A stretch of 64,000 nt of DNA from Calditrichia bacterium (GTDB lineage Bacteria > Calditrichota > Calditrichia > RBG-13-44-9 > J075): contig JANQRS010000006.1 of NCBI GenBank assembly GCA_028284445.1, positions 124,001-188,000 of the forward strand, in the 5' to 3' direction. Under the pieces are notes generated by a model. The model was given only the letters and a program-made list of their open reading frames with translations. It ran no database searches and was not told the DNA's origin. The position numbers and the translations under genes are program-made. Positions 35,180 through 44,483 of the stretch are shown piece after piece. Each line of letters starts with the position of its first letter. The stretch's first letter is position 1.

Positions 35180-36330
35180 CAGTAGTTGCTGGCTGTTTCC
35201 GCCAGCACTTCTGCAAGCGCCTGAAGCGAGTCCAGCTCCACCCATTCTTCGCGGGCATGTGCCCCGCCACCGGTCGCGCCAAACACCACAGTTTCCACCC
35301 CGGCTGCGGCCAGTAAAGCGGCATCCATCCAGGGCGTATCACCAACAAAAGCAGGTTCGATTTGCAGTCTGGACTGATAGCTTTGCGCCAGACAGCGAAC
35401 GATCTCTGCATTGCGATCAACCTCAAAGGGATCACGGATACATAAGGTTTTCAATTCAGCTTTGGCATCCGGATCGGCCGTAGCCAAATGTGTCAAAAGC
35501 TGCTGAAGGTCTGCTGTCGCGGCTGAAGCGGTTTCGCCGGGAATAGTGCGGCGCTCGATATGCAATTGACACTGATCAGCATAGGTGCTTATTCCGCTGC
35601 CGCCCTTGATCATCGCGGCATGCAAGGACGGCGGCCCCAGCAGCGGATGCTGGTGCTTCGCTTGCAACTCTTGCTGATACTCATGAACGGCAGCCAGGTA
35701 GCGACCGGCGTTCATATTGGCATCGATTCCCAAATCAAAGCGGCTGCCATGCGCTGCACGCCCCTGGAAATCAATTTCATACCAGATAAAGCCTTTATGC
35801 GCCAGGCATATCTGTAACTGCGTCGGTTCTGTAACAATCGCAGCATCCGTTCGCACCGTCTTCAGCACATCCTGCATCCCAATGCTCTCATATTCCTCAT
35901 CTGCAACCAGGGTAACGACAATGTCGCCGTTCAGTTTGCGATCTGCATCAGCAAGTGCGCATATCGCTGCGATGCAGCTTGCGGCACTGCCCTTCATGTC
36001 AAATGTGCCACGTCCCCAAAGCTTGCCATCACGCATCTCTCCGCTAAAGGGATCGTTCATCTCAGAGACACCTACGGTATCAATATGCGCGTTGAACATC
36101 AGGGATTTTCCGTTTCCGGATCCCGAAAGAGTGCCAATAACACTAACCCGGCCCGGCTCTGGCTCACTAAAATCGACCGCAATGCCATGAGATTCGAGAA
36201 CGCCGGCACAATACTGAGCAATCTCACGTTCTCCGCCGCCATCCGCAGCAAGGGAGGGATTGACGGAGTCAATTTGCACAAGCCGTTGGGCTACTTCCTG
36301 AACAAAAGCGCGATCAATTTTGAAAGACAT
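35173..36330 (-). CDS. M20 family deacylase (ArgE/DapE-like)
   Basis: A 385-residue cytosolic zinc hydrolase that removes acyl groups from amino acids or peptides. Metal ligands and catalytic residues are visible: NAHIDTVG (His82, Asp84), GRGTFDMKG (Asp111), DEEYES (Glu145 as base, Glu146 as ligand), VTEPT, and a late GGGAHAREEW histidine. The dimerisation lid lies at about 175-290 with RAAHGSRFDLGIDA. It fits the acetylornithine deacetylase / succinyl-diaminopimelate desuccinylase group; without biosynthetic neighbours the exact substrate is open. Ribosome-binding site GAGGG. It overlaps the 3' end of the pseudo-cyclase gene (convergent). Confidence 0.85.
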   Translation of the reverse strand: MSFKIDRAFVQEVAQRLVQIDSVNPSLAADGGGEREIAQYCAGVLESHGIAVDFSEPEPGRVSVIGTLSGSGNGKSLMFNAHIDTVGVSEMNDPFSGEMRDGKLWGRGTFDMKGSAASCIAAICALADADRKLNGDIVVTLVADEEYESIGMQDVLKTVRTDAAIVTEPTQLQICLAHKGFIWYEIDFQGRAAHGSRFDLGIDANMNAGRYLAAVHEYQQELQAKHQHPLLGPPSLHAAMIKGGSGISTYADQCQLHIERRTIPGETASAATADLQQLLTHLATADPDAKAELKTLCIRDPFEVDRNAEIVRCLAQSYQSRLQIEPAFVGDTPWMDAALLAAAGVETVVFGATGGGAHAREEWVELDSLQALAEVLAETASNYCH

Positions 36331-36382
36331 AGTGACCCTCGACGTTAGCTAGTTGAATAGTTGAATAGTAGACTGGTTGAAA

Positions 36383-36710
36383 ATGCAAATTACATGCTAA
36401 AATACAAGTTGAGGTCGCATACTCTGACCCGATTCAGGGTAGTCTGTGAGATATCTCGAACCATTTAAAATGATATTCTGTCCCTACAGGACAGGGTTTA
36501 CTTTTGAGATACCCTTTTTAGAATTATGTCGTCGCTACGCGACTAAAAACCAGAATTAAGCACCTTCCCAAATTGGCAGACGCTCCGTAGGAGCGAAATA
36601 TTAGTAGCTTTGTAAGGCCAAAAAATTCGATGCCCCGCAGGGACATAATATTCTATGCGAATTGCGGTGCGGTAGTTCATTTTCCATGAGGTTTAACATG
36701 TAATTCGCAT
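36383..36710. mobile_element. MITE-like element: four short hairpins inside a 14-bp inverted repeat
   Basis: The 450-base gap 36331-36780 has no gene. ATGCAAATTACATG (36383-36396) and CATGTAATTCGCAT (36697-36710) form an inverted repeat with one mismatch. Between them lie four hairpins of one style: TGTCCCTACAGGACA (36479), GTCGCTACGCGAC (36531), CGCTCCGTAGGAGCG (36581) and TGCCCCGCAGGGACA (36631). On the reverse strand this resembles the dispersed 'gtccctacggggc / cgctcctacggagc' non-coding repeats seen in many FCB-group genomes. Function unknown; mobility is inferred. Confidence 0.45.
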
Positions 36711-36780
36711 TGATAGTTGATGGGTCAACTTAAAAAATCCACCAATCAACGATTCAACGAATCTACAATCCAACCAAATG

Positions 36781-38193
36781 CTATTTCCTCGCAGAAACCC
36801 AATCTCCAATCATCTTCAAGACGTCCGGAGATATCGTTTCTTTAATTGTAGCATATTCTTCTGGAAGACCGGTCTCGGCAGTCTGGAATAAATGATTGAG
36901 TCCCCGTAATTCATGTAATTCTACGTCACGATTACCACTGCGGTTCAGCGCTGCTTCAATGCCTGCAAGATTTGGTGCCGCCGGCACCTGTAAATCTTTG
37001 CTGCCATTCAAAGCCAGTACCGGACAAATCACCTGTGCCAAATAATGCATGGGATCGCTCATCAGTAGTTCCCGAAACCAGGGCGCATTCAGCATCGTCA
37101 ATTGCTGCTTTAAGGCATCCCGAAAGTAAGTGCGATTGGAAGCGCTGACAATCCCACCAGATTGATTCAAAATCGCTTCTAAATCGGTCTGCGTCAAGGG
37201 CTGATCAAACAACTCGCGGATGCGTAAAAACACTTGTTCTTGAACAGCGCGATTTTCACGAATCAAGTTGGCATCTGCGTTGGTTGCTGTGAGCATTTTC
37301 TCGGCTTGCAAGAGCAAAAGCTCTTCGCCGGGAATCCCGGGAGCGGCCAGCATTATCAGCATGGCGATATCGCGACGCTGCGCTGCGACCCGTGCAGCAA
37401 TCAACCCGCCCTCGCTATGTCCGAGCAGACCTATCTTCGCAGGATCAACGTCAGACCTGCTGTTGAGATAATTCAAACCGGCGATGGCGTCCTCCACAAA
37501 ATCGCTTTCGGAAGAGCTGTTGAAATCACCGCCTGATTTACCAACACCGCGATCATCCACTCGCATAATAGCGATGCCGCGTCGAGTAAGGTAATCAGCA
37601 ATCACAGCGAAAGGACGATGGCCAAGTATGTTTTGGTCGCGATCCTGGGGTCCGGATCCACTAAGCAAAAGCAGGGCAGCGACCGGCTGGTCACTTTCCG
37701 GCATCGTCAAAGTCCCGGCCAGTTCGATATCGGATTTCTCATTGCGGTAGGTAACTTCGATTGCTGAGTAGGGAATAGGAAGCACGCTCTCTTCTTCAAC
37801 AACTGCAGCTGCGGCATCACTACCAGGGCGATACAATTTTAGAGGGAACTCCCGCCCGCTTTGCTGCCAGACGCCGTCGATTTCCTGCGCAACAACTTTC
37901 CCGCGATATTGCCCGCCAACCGCTGCAACCGTTAGGATCAATTCACCGTTATGCAAACGCGCATCAGAAACCGGTAGCCCTGTGGCACCCTGATCAGGAC
38001 TATCCATTGTTGCTGTTAAGCCATCCTCTGTTACGGTAATATGAAAAGCAACCCGCAAAGAGGTAGCGCCTACTTTCAAGCGGCCTTCCCAGTCTCCAGC
38101 CAGATCTTGCTGTGCCGGCAGCGGCTGACTGAGTATCAGCAAACAGCATAAGCCGGCAAGAACGCAGATAGCGTTTCGTCGAGGTAGTATCAT
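36781..38193 (-). CDS. secreted alpha/beta hydrolase
   Basis: A 470-residue exported hydrolase. After the signal peptide (SQPLPAQ) comes a beta-rich N-terminal domain (about 25-130, LAGDWEGRLKVGATSLRVAF). The alpha/beta-hydrolase fold follows from about 165. LLLSGSGPQDRDQN supplies the oxyanion loop, GLLGHSEGGLIAA the nucleophile serine, NGSKDLQVP the likely aspartate and LNHLFQ the histidine. It belongs with the 'alpha/beta hydrolase family, prolyl-oligopeptidase/BAAT-like' esterases common in FCB bacteria. Substrate unknown. The start at 38193 gives a normal signal peptide; 38214 would add seven residues. Confidence 0.8.
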   Translation of the reverse strand: MILPRRNAICVLAGLCCLLILSQPLPAQQDLAGDWEGRLKVGATSLRVAFHITVTEDGLTATMDSPDQGATGLPVSDARLHNGELILTVAAVGGQYRGKVVAQEIDGVWQQSGREFPLKLYRPGSDAAAAVVEEESVLPIPYSAIEVTYRNEKSDIELAGTLTMPESDQPVAALLLLSGSGPQDRDQNILGHRPFAVIADYLTRRGIAIMRVDDRGVGKSGGDFNSSSESDFVEDAIAGLNYLNSRSDVDPAKIGLLGHSEGGLIAARVAAQRRDIAMLIMLAAPGIPGEELLLLQAEKMLTATNADANLIRENRAVQEQVFLRIRELFDQPLTQTDLEAILNQSGGIVSASNRTYFRDALKQQLTMLNAPWFRELLMSDPMHYLAQVICPVLALNGSKDLQVPAAPNLAGIEAALNRSGNRDVELHELRGLNHLFQTAETGLPEEYATIKETISPDVLKMIGDWVSARK

Positions 38194-38390
38194 CTCTCTC
38201 TCCACATAAGCCAATGGTTATCTATATCACTTTTACCCGAAATGCGGTGGTTTTTGAAACGGGAAAAAGTAAAATCATAGAAAGAATCGTCGCAGCATTA
38301 TAAAAAACAGCGATGCACGACACTTGACGAATCCAGCCAAAAATCGCTTTTTTTTAGTAATAGTGACATTGAGAGTGTATTTTAGCTGCT

Positions 38391-39629
38391 ATGAAACGTG
38401 TCCTGCTGGTCTTGCCCTCATCCACATATCGCACACATGCATTTGTCAGTGCCGCTTTAAAGCTGGGAGTTGAATTAATTATTGCCACGGATCAACGACA
38501 GGCGATGTCTGACCTGGTGCCCAACAATACAATGCGCATCAATTTTCATGATAGCGACAACATTAAATCTGTGGTTCGTGGGTTTGACAGTGGCCGGCCA
38601 TTTGATGCCGTTCTCGGTGTTGACGATATTTCTGCCTGGGTAGCTGCGATTGCCGCCACAACTCAGCCGATTGCTCACAATGCGCCGGAAGCGCTTCAGG
38701 CAGCTCGCAACAAAGGCCTCATGCGCGCAAGAATTCGCGAGAGTGGCCTGAACAGTCCGCGCGTTACTGCCATTCCGGTGGAGCAAAATCCAACCGGCTT
38801 TCTATCATCCATCGATTTCCCCTGCGTTCTGAAGCCATCTTTTCTATCAGCAAGCCGTGGTGTAACACGGGCAAACAATCGCAATGAATTTGAAGCAGCA
38901 TTTGAGCGGATTGTACAGCTGCTTGCCTTACCGGATGTTGCCGGCAAACGCATGCCCGGAGACGCTATCGAAATTCTGGTGGAAGATTATATTCCCGGCA
39001 TTGAAGTAGCGCTGGAAGGTATTCTTTCTAACGGCGAATTGAAAACGCTGGCTATTTTTGATAAGCCGGATCCGCTGGAGGGACCCCATTTTATTGAAAC
39101 CATCTACGCCACGCCATCGCGACTTCCGGCGTATGTGCAACGTGAAATCACACACACAGCACATCAAGCAGCATTGGCAATCGGACTGAAGCACGGTCCG
39201 ATTCATGCAGAAATTCGTGTAAATGACCAGGGAGCATGGGTTGTTGAAATTGCAGGCAGATCAATAGGTGGGCTTTGTTCACAAGTGCTTCGCTTCGACG
39301 ATGGCAGCAGCCTGGAAGAACTTATCATTCGCCAGGCACTCGGGCAAGACATGTCAGCCGTGCAAAGAGAACGTCAAGCAGCAGCAGTCATGATGATACC
39401 GGTACTACAAAGTGGCATCTTAACCGGCGTCAAGGGAGTTGAGCAAGCAAAGGTCATAGACGCTATAGAAGACGTATTAATAACCATCCCGAGAAACCAG
39501 GAAATCCTCGCCATGCCCGAGGGCGGGCGCTACCTGGGCTTCATCTTCGCCCGGGCAGACCTACCGGAACAGGCAGAGTCCGCCATCCGTGAAGCACACG
39601 ACTTGCTGCAAGTTGAGGTAATGCGATAA
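38391..39629 (+). CDS. ATP-grasp carboxylate-amine ligase family protein
   Basis: A 412-residue cytosolic enzyme. Residues about 1-100 form a Rossmann-like pre-ATP-grasp domain (MKRVLLVLPSSTYRTHAF). The ATP-grasp core includes ARNKGLMRARIRESGLNSP (lid), FPCVLKPSFLSASRGV (ATP lysine), EILVEDYIPGIEVALEG (adenine-binding glutamates) and HAEIRVND with VVEIAGRSIGG (metal ligands). Such enzymes join a carboxylate to an amine using ATP, for example in dipeptide or antibiotic synthesis; the substrates cannot be read here. It stands alone and has no clear ribosome-binding site. Confidence 0.82.
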   Translation: MKRVLLVLPSSTYRTHAFVSAALKLGVELIIATDQRQAMSDLVPNNTMRINFHDSDNIKSVVRGFDSGRPFDAVLGVDDISAWVAAIAATTQPIAHNAPEALQAARNKGLMRARIRESGLNSPRVTAIPVEQNPTGFLSSIDFPCVLKPSFLSASRGVTRANNRNEFEAAFERIVQLLALPDVAGKRMPGDAIEILVEDYIPGIEVALEGILSNGELKTLAIFDKPDPLEGPHFIETIYATPSRLPAYVQREITHTAHQAALAIGLKHGPIHAEIRVNDQGAWVVEIAGRSIGGLCSQVLRFDDGSSLEELIIRQALGQDMSAVQRERQAAAVMMIPVLQSGILTGVKGVEQAKVIDAIEDVLITIPRNQEILAMPEGGRYLGFIFARADLPEQAESAIREAHDLLQVEVMR

Positions 39630-39653
39630 TCAAAAGAAAGTTGCAGTTGCCAG

Positions 39654-39875
39654 TTACTTGCCGTTTTGAGCAGATTCTACCAGATAATGCACTTCGGCAT
39701 TACGCACTTGCTGTTCGCCCCAATAATGAACGATATCCTGGGCCTGGCGCGGATTGATTTCCGGGAACTGCGTCAAAAGCTTTGGCACCACTACAAATAT
39801 ATTTTCACTGACAAGCGGATCGATGCGATCCATAAACTGCAAATGCTTGTCTAATACGAATTCAGGTTTATTCAT
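39654..39875 (-). CDS. small hypothetical protein
   Basis: A 73-residue soluble protein (begins MNKPEFVLDKHLQFMDRID, with VPKLLTQFPEINPRQAQDIV in the middle). The start at 39875 is supported by AAGGAG nine bases upstream. The frame has good coding character and predicted helices but no recognised family. It is convergent with the ATP-grasp gene. Confidence 0.55.
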   Translation of the reverse strand: MNKPEFVLDKHLQFMDRIDPLVSENIFVVVPKLLTQFPEINPRQAQDIVHYWGEQQVRNAEVHYLVESAQNGK

Positions 39876-40107
39876 GATCCAACTCCTTTTCAATTGCTCT
39901 CCACTATGGTCCTGCGTTACTGCAAATTGGCTAAACATTGTACACCATCTCTAATTTTTGAATGATTGAAGCAATACTTATAACACTTAAGTATTGTCAA
40001 CAAACGTACGTTTTTGGAAGACGGTTTTTGACCGTGATTTGTCGAAGGTACACAAATATTGTCGGTAGTACAATGATTTTCTTTAATTTAGCCAGATTGT
40101 AACCGAT

Positions 40108-40146
40108 CTGTACGGATATTTATTCCCTCGATAAATACCCGTACAG
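40108..40146. promoter_or_regulatory. 16-bp inverted repeat between two small genes
   Basis: CTGTACGGATATTTAT and ATAAATACCCGTACAG pair with one mismatch around TCCCTCG. No T-run on either strand. It could be an operator or an mRNA end structure for the gene at 40168-40401. Confidence 0.5.
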
Positions 40147-40167
40147 GAGAGCGTTCTGACGAGCAAA

Positions 40168-40401
40168 TCAGCTCTCTTCAAGTTCATGCTCGCTAATTTC
40201 TTCTTCCAGGTACGGATTTTTTTCTTCGACTTTTACCCAAATTCGACAGAAGCGCACGCCGGTTTCATCTTCAATCTGGACATTGCGTGCATCTTCCGGG
40301 ATTTGATCTCCCACTACCAGTTGACGCTTATATCCATTGCAGCACTTAAGAGCATCCTCTTTCTGCAGCCAAACGTGACGCTTCGTTTTACAAAAATGCA
40401 T
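40168..40401 (-). CDS. small hypothetical protein with acidic tail
   Basis: A 77-residue protein with cysteines at positions 4, 19, 20 and 52 and a strongly acidic end (VEEKNPYLEEEISEHELEES). AAAGGGA lies ahead of the ATG. No family is recognised. A frame on the opposite strand is longer but less protein-like. The gene might be a small metal-binding protein (inference). Confidence 0.45.
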   Translation of the reverse strand: MHFCKTKRHVWLQKEDALKCCNGYKRQLVVGDQIPEDARNVQIEDETGVRFCRIWVKVEEKNPYLEEEISEHELEES

Positions 40402-40652
40402 ATCGAAATCCCTTTCGGTTACGAATTATTCCTCCTGAATAATTGGCCGGGTTATCCCGGACTGAAGCTGTCATCACTATCTACTACTGATTGTCCTCCT
40501 CGTGAAAGCATATCAGCTAATTTGCTTAAATGATGTACGCTCCCGTCCCAAAACCGGCATACAGAAGCTTGATTAGAGTATCGTCGCCGCCAGGCAACAA
40601 CTTAGAAATTGATTAGCAGGAATTTTCGACAGCGAGCCGTCGATTTTTGCGA

Positions 40653-40677
40653 CAGGCGCGGGTTAGATCCGCGCCTG
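40653..40677 (-). other. hairpin whose loop holds the stop codon of the ABC transporter gene
   Basis: A perfect 9-bp stem (CAGGCGCGG with CCGCGCCTG) with a 7-base loop that contains the TAA stop on the reverse strand. No T-run follows, so it is more likely an mRNA 3' stability element. Confidence 0.55.
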
Positions 40678-42483
40678 GTAGGTATACAGCTGATAATAAC
40701 GGCCTTTACTGGCAATCAGCTCATCATGCGTTCCGCGCTCAGCAATTCTGCCGTTTTCGATAACCAAAATCTGATCCGCTTTACGAATCGTACTCAGGCG
40801 GTGGGCTATGACAAAAGTGGTGCGTCCTTCCATCAGGCGCGTGAGGCTCTTCTGGATCAGCAACTCACTTTCAGTATCGAGGTTCGACGTTGCCTCATCG
40901 AGGATGAGGATTTGTGGCTCTGCAAGCAGCGCTCGCGCTATAGCAATCCGCTGGCGCTGTCCACCCGACAACTTCACGCCTCGTTCGCCAATCAACGTGT
41001 TCAACCCATCCTCAAATCGATCGGTAAACTCCTTCACGTGAGCAGCGGCAACAGCCTCGAGCAGTTGCTCCTCCGTTGCATCAGGTCGCGGGAAGAGAAT
41101 ATTTTCCCGAATGGTGCCCTCAAACAAAAAATCATCCTGCAGAACAACTCCGAGACGCGAACGGTAGCTGTCAAGTGTCACAGTGGACATATCGACGCCG
41201 TCAATGGTGATGGTGCCACTGGCCGGAGACATAAAGGAAGCGGCCAGTCCGGCAATGGTTGTTTTTCCGGAGCCGGAGCTGCCAACAAGGGCAGTTACCG
41301 AACCAGCCGGTGCATCGAAGGTGACACCATGTAATACTTCCTTATTTTCTTCGTAGGCAAAACGGACATCGCGAAATTTGATATCGCCAATAATTTTGTC
41401 CAATTCCCGAACCCGGCGCGGATTTTGATCTTCCTGCTCAAGGCTGAGAATATCTTCCATCCGATCCAGGCCGGCAAAGGCCTCGGTAATCTGGCTGCCA
41501 ATATTACCCATTTGGACAATCGGCGCCACCAGAAATCCCAGATAAAGCGTAAACGCGAAAAAATCACCCACGGTCATTTGGTCATCCATAATCAGGTTGC
41601 CGCCGGCGGCCATAATTGCCACGCTGGTCAATCCCAATAGCAAGGTGGCAGCACTGGTTACAAGACTGGTGGAGGTCAGCGACTGCTTCACATTCTGAAA
41701 AATGCGATCCACTCCGTCCTCAAACACTTTGATTTCCTGGGCCTCTGCATTAAAGCCCTTAATAACCCGGATCCCACCCAGCGATTCTGTCAAACGACCG
41801 GTAACGTCGGCATTGATCTCACCGCGCTTGCGGAAAATCGGGCGGATGTAGCCAAAGGCCTTCACTGAAATAAAGCCAAAAAACACCATCGGCAGAATTG
41901 CATAAAGCGTCATTTTTGCATTGATATTCAAGAGAAGAATGAATGACGCTACCGAGGTCAATACCCCGCCAAAAAGTTGCACCAAACCGGTACCGACGAG
42001 ATTTCTCACACCTTCAACATCGCTCATAATGCGCGATACCAACTCCCCGGATTTATGATTGTCGAAAAATCCAACCGGAAAGCGAATAATCTGCTTTTGC
42101 ACCTGGGAGCGCAATTCTGAAATCAGGTGCTGCGCTTCCACACTCAGCAGCTTCGTTAGAAAAAATGACGTCACTGCCTGCACAAGCACTGCTGCGCCGA
42201 CAACCAGCAAGAGCAAATACAGCAAATCATAATCTTTGGCGGTGATGACATCATCCATCAGCACTTTACTTGAACCCGGTAAAACCAGTCCAGCGCCACG
42301 GTTTAGTACGATTAAGATCAATCCAAAGGCGAGCAGCTTGCGTCGCGGCCAGATAATCTGCTTAAAGGCATATCGTACAGTGTTCAGCGATTGCCGTTTC
42401 TTTTTGGGTTTATCTTCCGCTTTGTCTGCAGATTCCTGCTGCTCTTCTTCCAATTCTACTTCAACGGTGTGTTCCTGACTCAT
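40663..42483 (-). CDS. ABC exporter, MsbA-like half transporter
   Basis: A 606-residue fused permease and ATPase that works as a dimer in the inner membrane. An acidic and lysine-rich N-terminal tail (about 1-35) precedes six membrane segments (about 45-345). The ATPase has Walker A VGSSGSGKTT, signature LSGGQRQRIAIARAL, Walker B ILILDEATSNLD and the switch histidine AHRLSTI. It belongs to the lipid/multidrug exporter class (MsbA, LmrA type). Flipping of a lipid is likely in a Gram-negative cell, but the substrate is not shown. It follows the msrB gene by 14 bases, so they are probably co-transcribed. Confidence 0.88.
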   Translation of the reverse strand: MSQEHTVEVELEEEQQESADKAEDKPKKKRQSLNTVRYAFKQIIWPRRKLLAFGLILIVLNRGAGLVLPGSSKVLMDDVITAKDYDLLYLLLLVVGAAVLVQAVTSFFLTKLLSVEAQHLISELRSQVQKQIIRFPVGFFDNHKSGELVSRIMSDVEGVRNLVGTGLVQLFGGVLTSVASFILLLNINAKMTLYAILPMVFFGFISVKAFGYIRPIFRKRGEINADVTGRLTESLGGIRVIKGFNAEAQEIKVFEDGVDRIFQNVKQSLTSTSLVTSAATLLLGLTSVAIMAAGGNLIMDDQMTVGDFFAFTLYLGFLVAPIVQMGNIGSQITEAFAGLDRMEDILSLEQEDQNPRRVRELDKIIGDIKFRDVRFAYEENKEVLHGVTFDAPAGSVTALVGSSGSGKTTIAGLAASFMSPASGTITIDGVDMSTVTLDSYRSRLGVVLQDDFLFEGTIRENILFPRPDATEEQLLEAVAAAHVKEFTDRFEDGLNTLIGERGVKLSGGQRQRIAIARALLAEPQILILDEATSNLDTESELLIQKSLTRLMEGRTTFVIAHRLSTIRKADQILVIENGRIAERGTHDELIASKGRYYQLYTYQARI

Positions 42484-42497
42484 GTTATTCCCGATGC

Positions 42498-42917
42498 TTA
42501 TTCGTCTGTCATTTCGTTGCCGTCTTCATCGATAAATTTCAGGGCAAGTGAATTCATGCAATAGCGCTGTCCGGTCGGTTGCGGCCCATCCGGAAAGACA
42601 TGTCCCAGGTGCGCATCGCACTTTTTACAAAGCACTTCCACCCGAACCATGCCATAGCTCATGTCTTCTTTGGTATCAACGCTTTCGTCATTCGCCGGCT
42701 GATAAAAACTCGGCCATCCGGAACCGGAATTGTATTTGGTATCTGACTCAAACAGTTCATTGCCACAACATACGCAAACAAACTTGCCGCTGCCTTTAAA
42801 ATCATTAAACTTGCCGGTAAATGCCCGCTCGGTGCCGTGCTCGCGGGTCACCTTGTATTGAGACGGCGTTAATTGATCGCGCCACTCTTCTTTACTTTTT
42901 TTGATTTTATCAGACAT
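42498..42917 (-). CDS. msrB: peptide-methionine (R)-S-oxide reductase
   Basis: A 139-residue cytosolic enzyme that reduces methionine-R-sulfoxide in proteins. The zinc site has C48-x-x-C51 (CVCCGNELF) and C97-x-x-C100 (CKKCDAHLGH). The core GSGWPSFYQP and the catalytic Cys120 in QRYCMNSLAL are intact. Full length for the single-domain family. Strong AAAGGAGG ribosome-binding site. First gene of a likely two-gene unit with the ABC exporter, perhaps joining oxidative damage repair and export (inference). Confidence 0.95.
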   Translation of the reverse strand: MSDKIKKSKEEWRDQLTPSQYKVTREHGTERAFTGKFNDFKGSGKFVCVCCGNELFESDTKYNSGSGWPSFYQPANDESVDTKEDMSYGMVRVEVLCKKCDAHLGHVFPDGPQPTGQRYCMNSLALKFIDEDGNEMTDE

Positions 42918-42964
42918 AAGGTCCTCCTTTGACTTGAATTTTAGTCAGTCAAATAAAGTGTCTT

Positions 42965-43008
42965 TGTCCCCCCTCTATCTCTCCCTCGGGGGGAGATAGA
43001 GGGGGGAC
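42965..43008. repeat. intergenic palindrome family, copy (CTCTATCTC arm)
   Basis: TGTCCCCCCTCTATCTC and GAGATAGAGGGGGGACA form a nearly perfect stem. This is the intact relative of the split copy at 8518-8700. Confidence 0.85.
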
Positions 43009-43029
43009 ATTGTTATCATATAATTACTG

Positions 43030-43650
43030 TCAATCCTGCTTTAGCAGATTCAACTCCTGCAGTTCATTCCGCAAGGCCTCAGCACTCTGGAAATGTATCC
43101 CGTGGATACCAACATCCTTTGCTGCTTTTACATTGGGCAAGGAATCATCAATAAAAACCGATCCATTTGCTTCTACTCCGAATTTCTCCAGGAAGCGATG
43201 ATAAATTTCAGCATCCGGTTTTTTCATGTTTTCCTCACCGGACACCAGAATGTCCTTGAATTCCTGCAAAAAATCAAATCTTTGCCGGGCAATCGGGAAG
43301 GTCTCCGCTGACCAATTCGTCAACGCATACACCGGCAGACCGCTTGCTTTAATCTGACGCATCATTGCCAGCACATCCTGGTGGACGTCACCAAGCATCT
43401 CTTCCCATCGTAAATGAAAAGCCGCTATCAGGTCATGAAATTCCGGGTGCTGCGACTGAAGCAGCGCGACGGCCTCAGCAAAAGGACGTCCACCATCTTG
43501 TTGCGCATTCCAATCACCGGTACAAACATTAGCCAGGAAATGCTCCATGCCCTCTTCATCACCATCGAACAATTTACGATAGAGATGGCGCGGATTCCAA
43601 TCGATCAAGACACCGCCAAGATCAAAAATCACTGTATGAATACTCATCAT
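43030..43650 (-). CDS. HAD family phosphatase (YihX-like)
   Basis: A 206-residue cytosolic hydrolase. Motif I is FDLGGVLIDW (nucleophile Asp10; the usual second aspartate is replaced by Gly12, as in the YihX branch). Motif II is ALTNWS, motif III GEENMKKPD, motif IV FIDDSLPNVKAA. A helical cap lies between about 20 and 90. YihX-type enzymes dephosphorylate sugar phosphates such as glucose-1-phosphate; the substrate is not fixed here. Two adjacent ATGs (43650 and 43647) are possible starts. It is separate from msrB by a palindrome. Confidence 0.85.
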   Translation of the reverse strand: MMSIHTVIFDLGGVLIDWNPRHLYRKLFDGDEEGMEHFLANVCTGDWNAQQDGGRPFAEAVALLQSQHPEFHDLIAAFHLRWEEMLGDVHQDVLAMMRQIKASGLPVYALTNWSAETFPIARQRFDFLQEFKDILVSGEENMKKPDAEIYHRFLEKFGVEANGSVFIDDSLPNVKAAKDVGIHGIHFQSAEALRNELQELNLLKQD

Positions 43651-43848
43651 TGTCCTTTCATTTTACCTGCCGCGCGGCGCATCAACAATTATTAGATCCG
43701 CGAGTTGCACTGACGTTACAAATTACAGGATAGTAACACCAGGTGAAAATTTCACATTTAATTTGATTTTCGAACAAAAAGACCTTTATGTTTGAACGCT
43801 CACGCAAAAATAGTTCATTGGTGTATTGATGGCCAACAATAGGAGAAT

Positions 43849-44457
43849 ATGATGACCCCCTTTAAAGCCATTGCTAAAGTTGCGCTTGTTTTTATGCTGC
43901 TGATCGGTATTTCAACCTTTACGCAGGCGCAGAGCAAAAAAGTTCGTCCAAGCCTTCCGGCATCCGTTGCCCAGGGGATCGGCGTGGATGGGAAAATTGT
44001 AATTGAGTATAGCCGTCCTGGTGTAAAAGGCCGCCCTATTTGGGGTGTACTGGTGCCCTATGGTCTGGCTGAAGGCAACAAATATTCAGACAACAAGCCA
44101 TATCCATGGCGTGCCGGTGCAAACGAAAACACCACTTTCGAAACCAAGACAGCACTTACTGTCGAAGGTAAAAGCTTACCGGCTGGCAAGTATGGTCTGC
44201 ATATGATTCCCGGGAAAGACGAATGGGTGATCATTTTCAGCAAGCAGAATGATATTTGGGGCAGCTACAAGTACGACGAAGCCAATGACGCCCTGCGCGT
44301 CACTGTCAAGCCGAGCGAAGCCGGACATCAGGAATGGTTGACCTACGGTGTAGATAATCTCGACGGTAGCAAAGCCAGCGTTTATCTGCATTGGGAAAAA
44401 GTTAAGGTAGCTTTTAACGTGGCTGTAGCAGAAGATTCAGTCTCAGAAAGCGACTAA
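43849..44457 (+). CDS. DUF2911 family exported protein
   Basis: A 202-residue protein with a signal peptide (FTQAQ). The mature part matches DUF2911: VIEYSRPGVKGRPIWGVLVPYG, WRAGANENTTFET, LPAGKYGLHMIPGKDEWVIIFSK, and a late VYLHWEKVKVAF. The family is common in Bacteroidota and relatives and has no assigned activity. Good AGGAGA ribosome-binding site. A strong bidirectional terminator follows. Confidence 0.85.
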   Translation: MMTPFKAIAKVALVFMLLIGISTFTQAQSKKVRPSLPASVAQGIGVDGKIVIEYSRPGVKGRPIWGVLVPYGLAEGNKYSDNKPYPWRAGANENTTFETKTALTVEGKSLPAGKYGLHMIPGKDEWVIIFSKQNDIWGSYKYDEANDALRVTVKPSEAGHQEWLTYGVDNLDGSKASVYLHWEKVKVAFNVAVAEDSVSESD

Positions 44458-44483
44458 GCCCAGCAACATCTGATTTTGAAAAA

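Noticed and set aside
40609..41334. A 241-codon forward frame antisense to the ABC exporter
   Set aside because: It overlaps the Walker and signature motifs of the reverse-strand gene and has no domain of its own.
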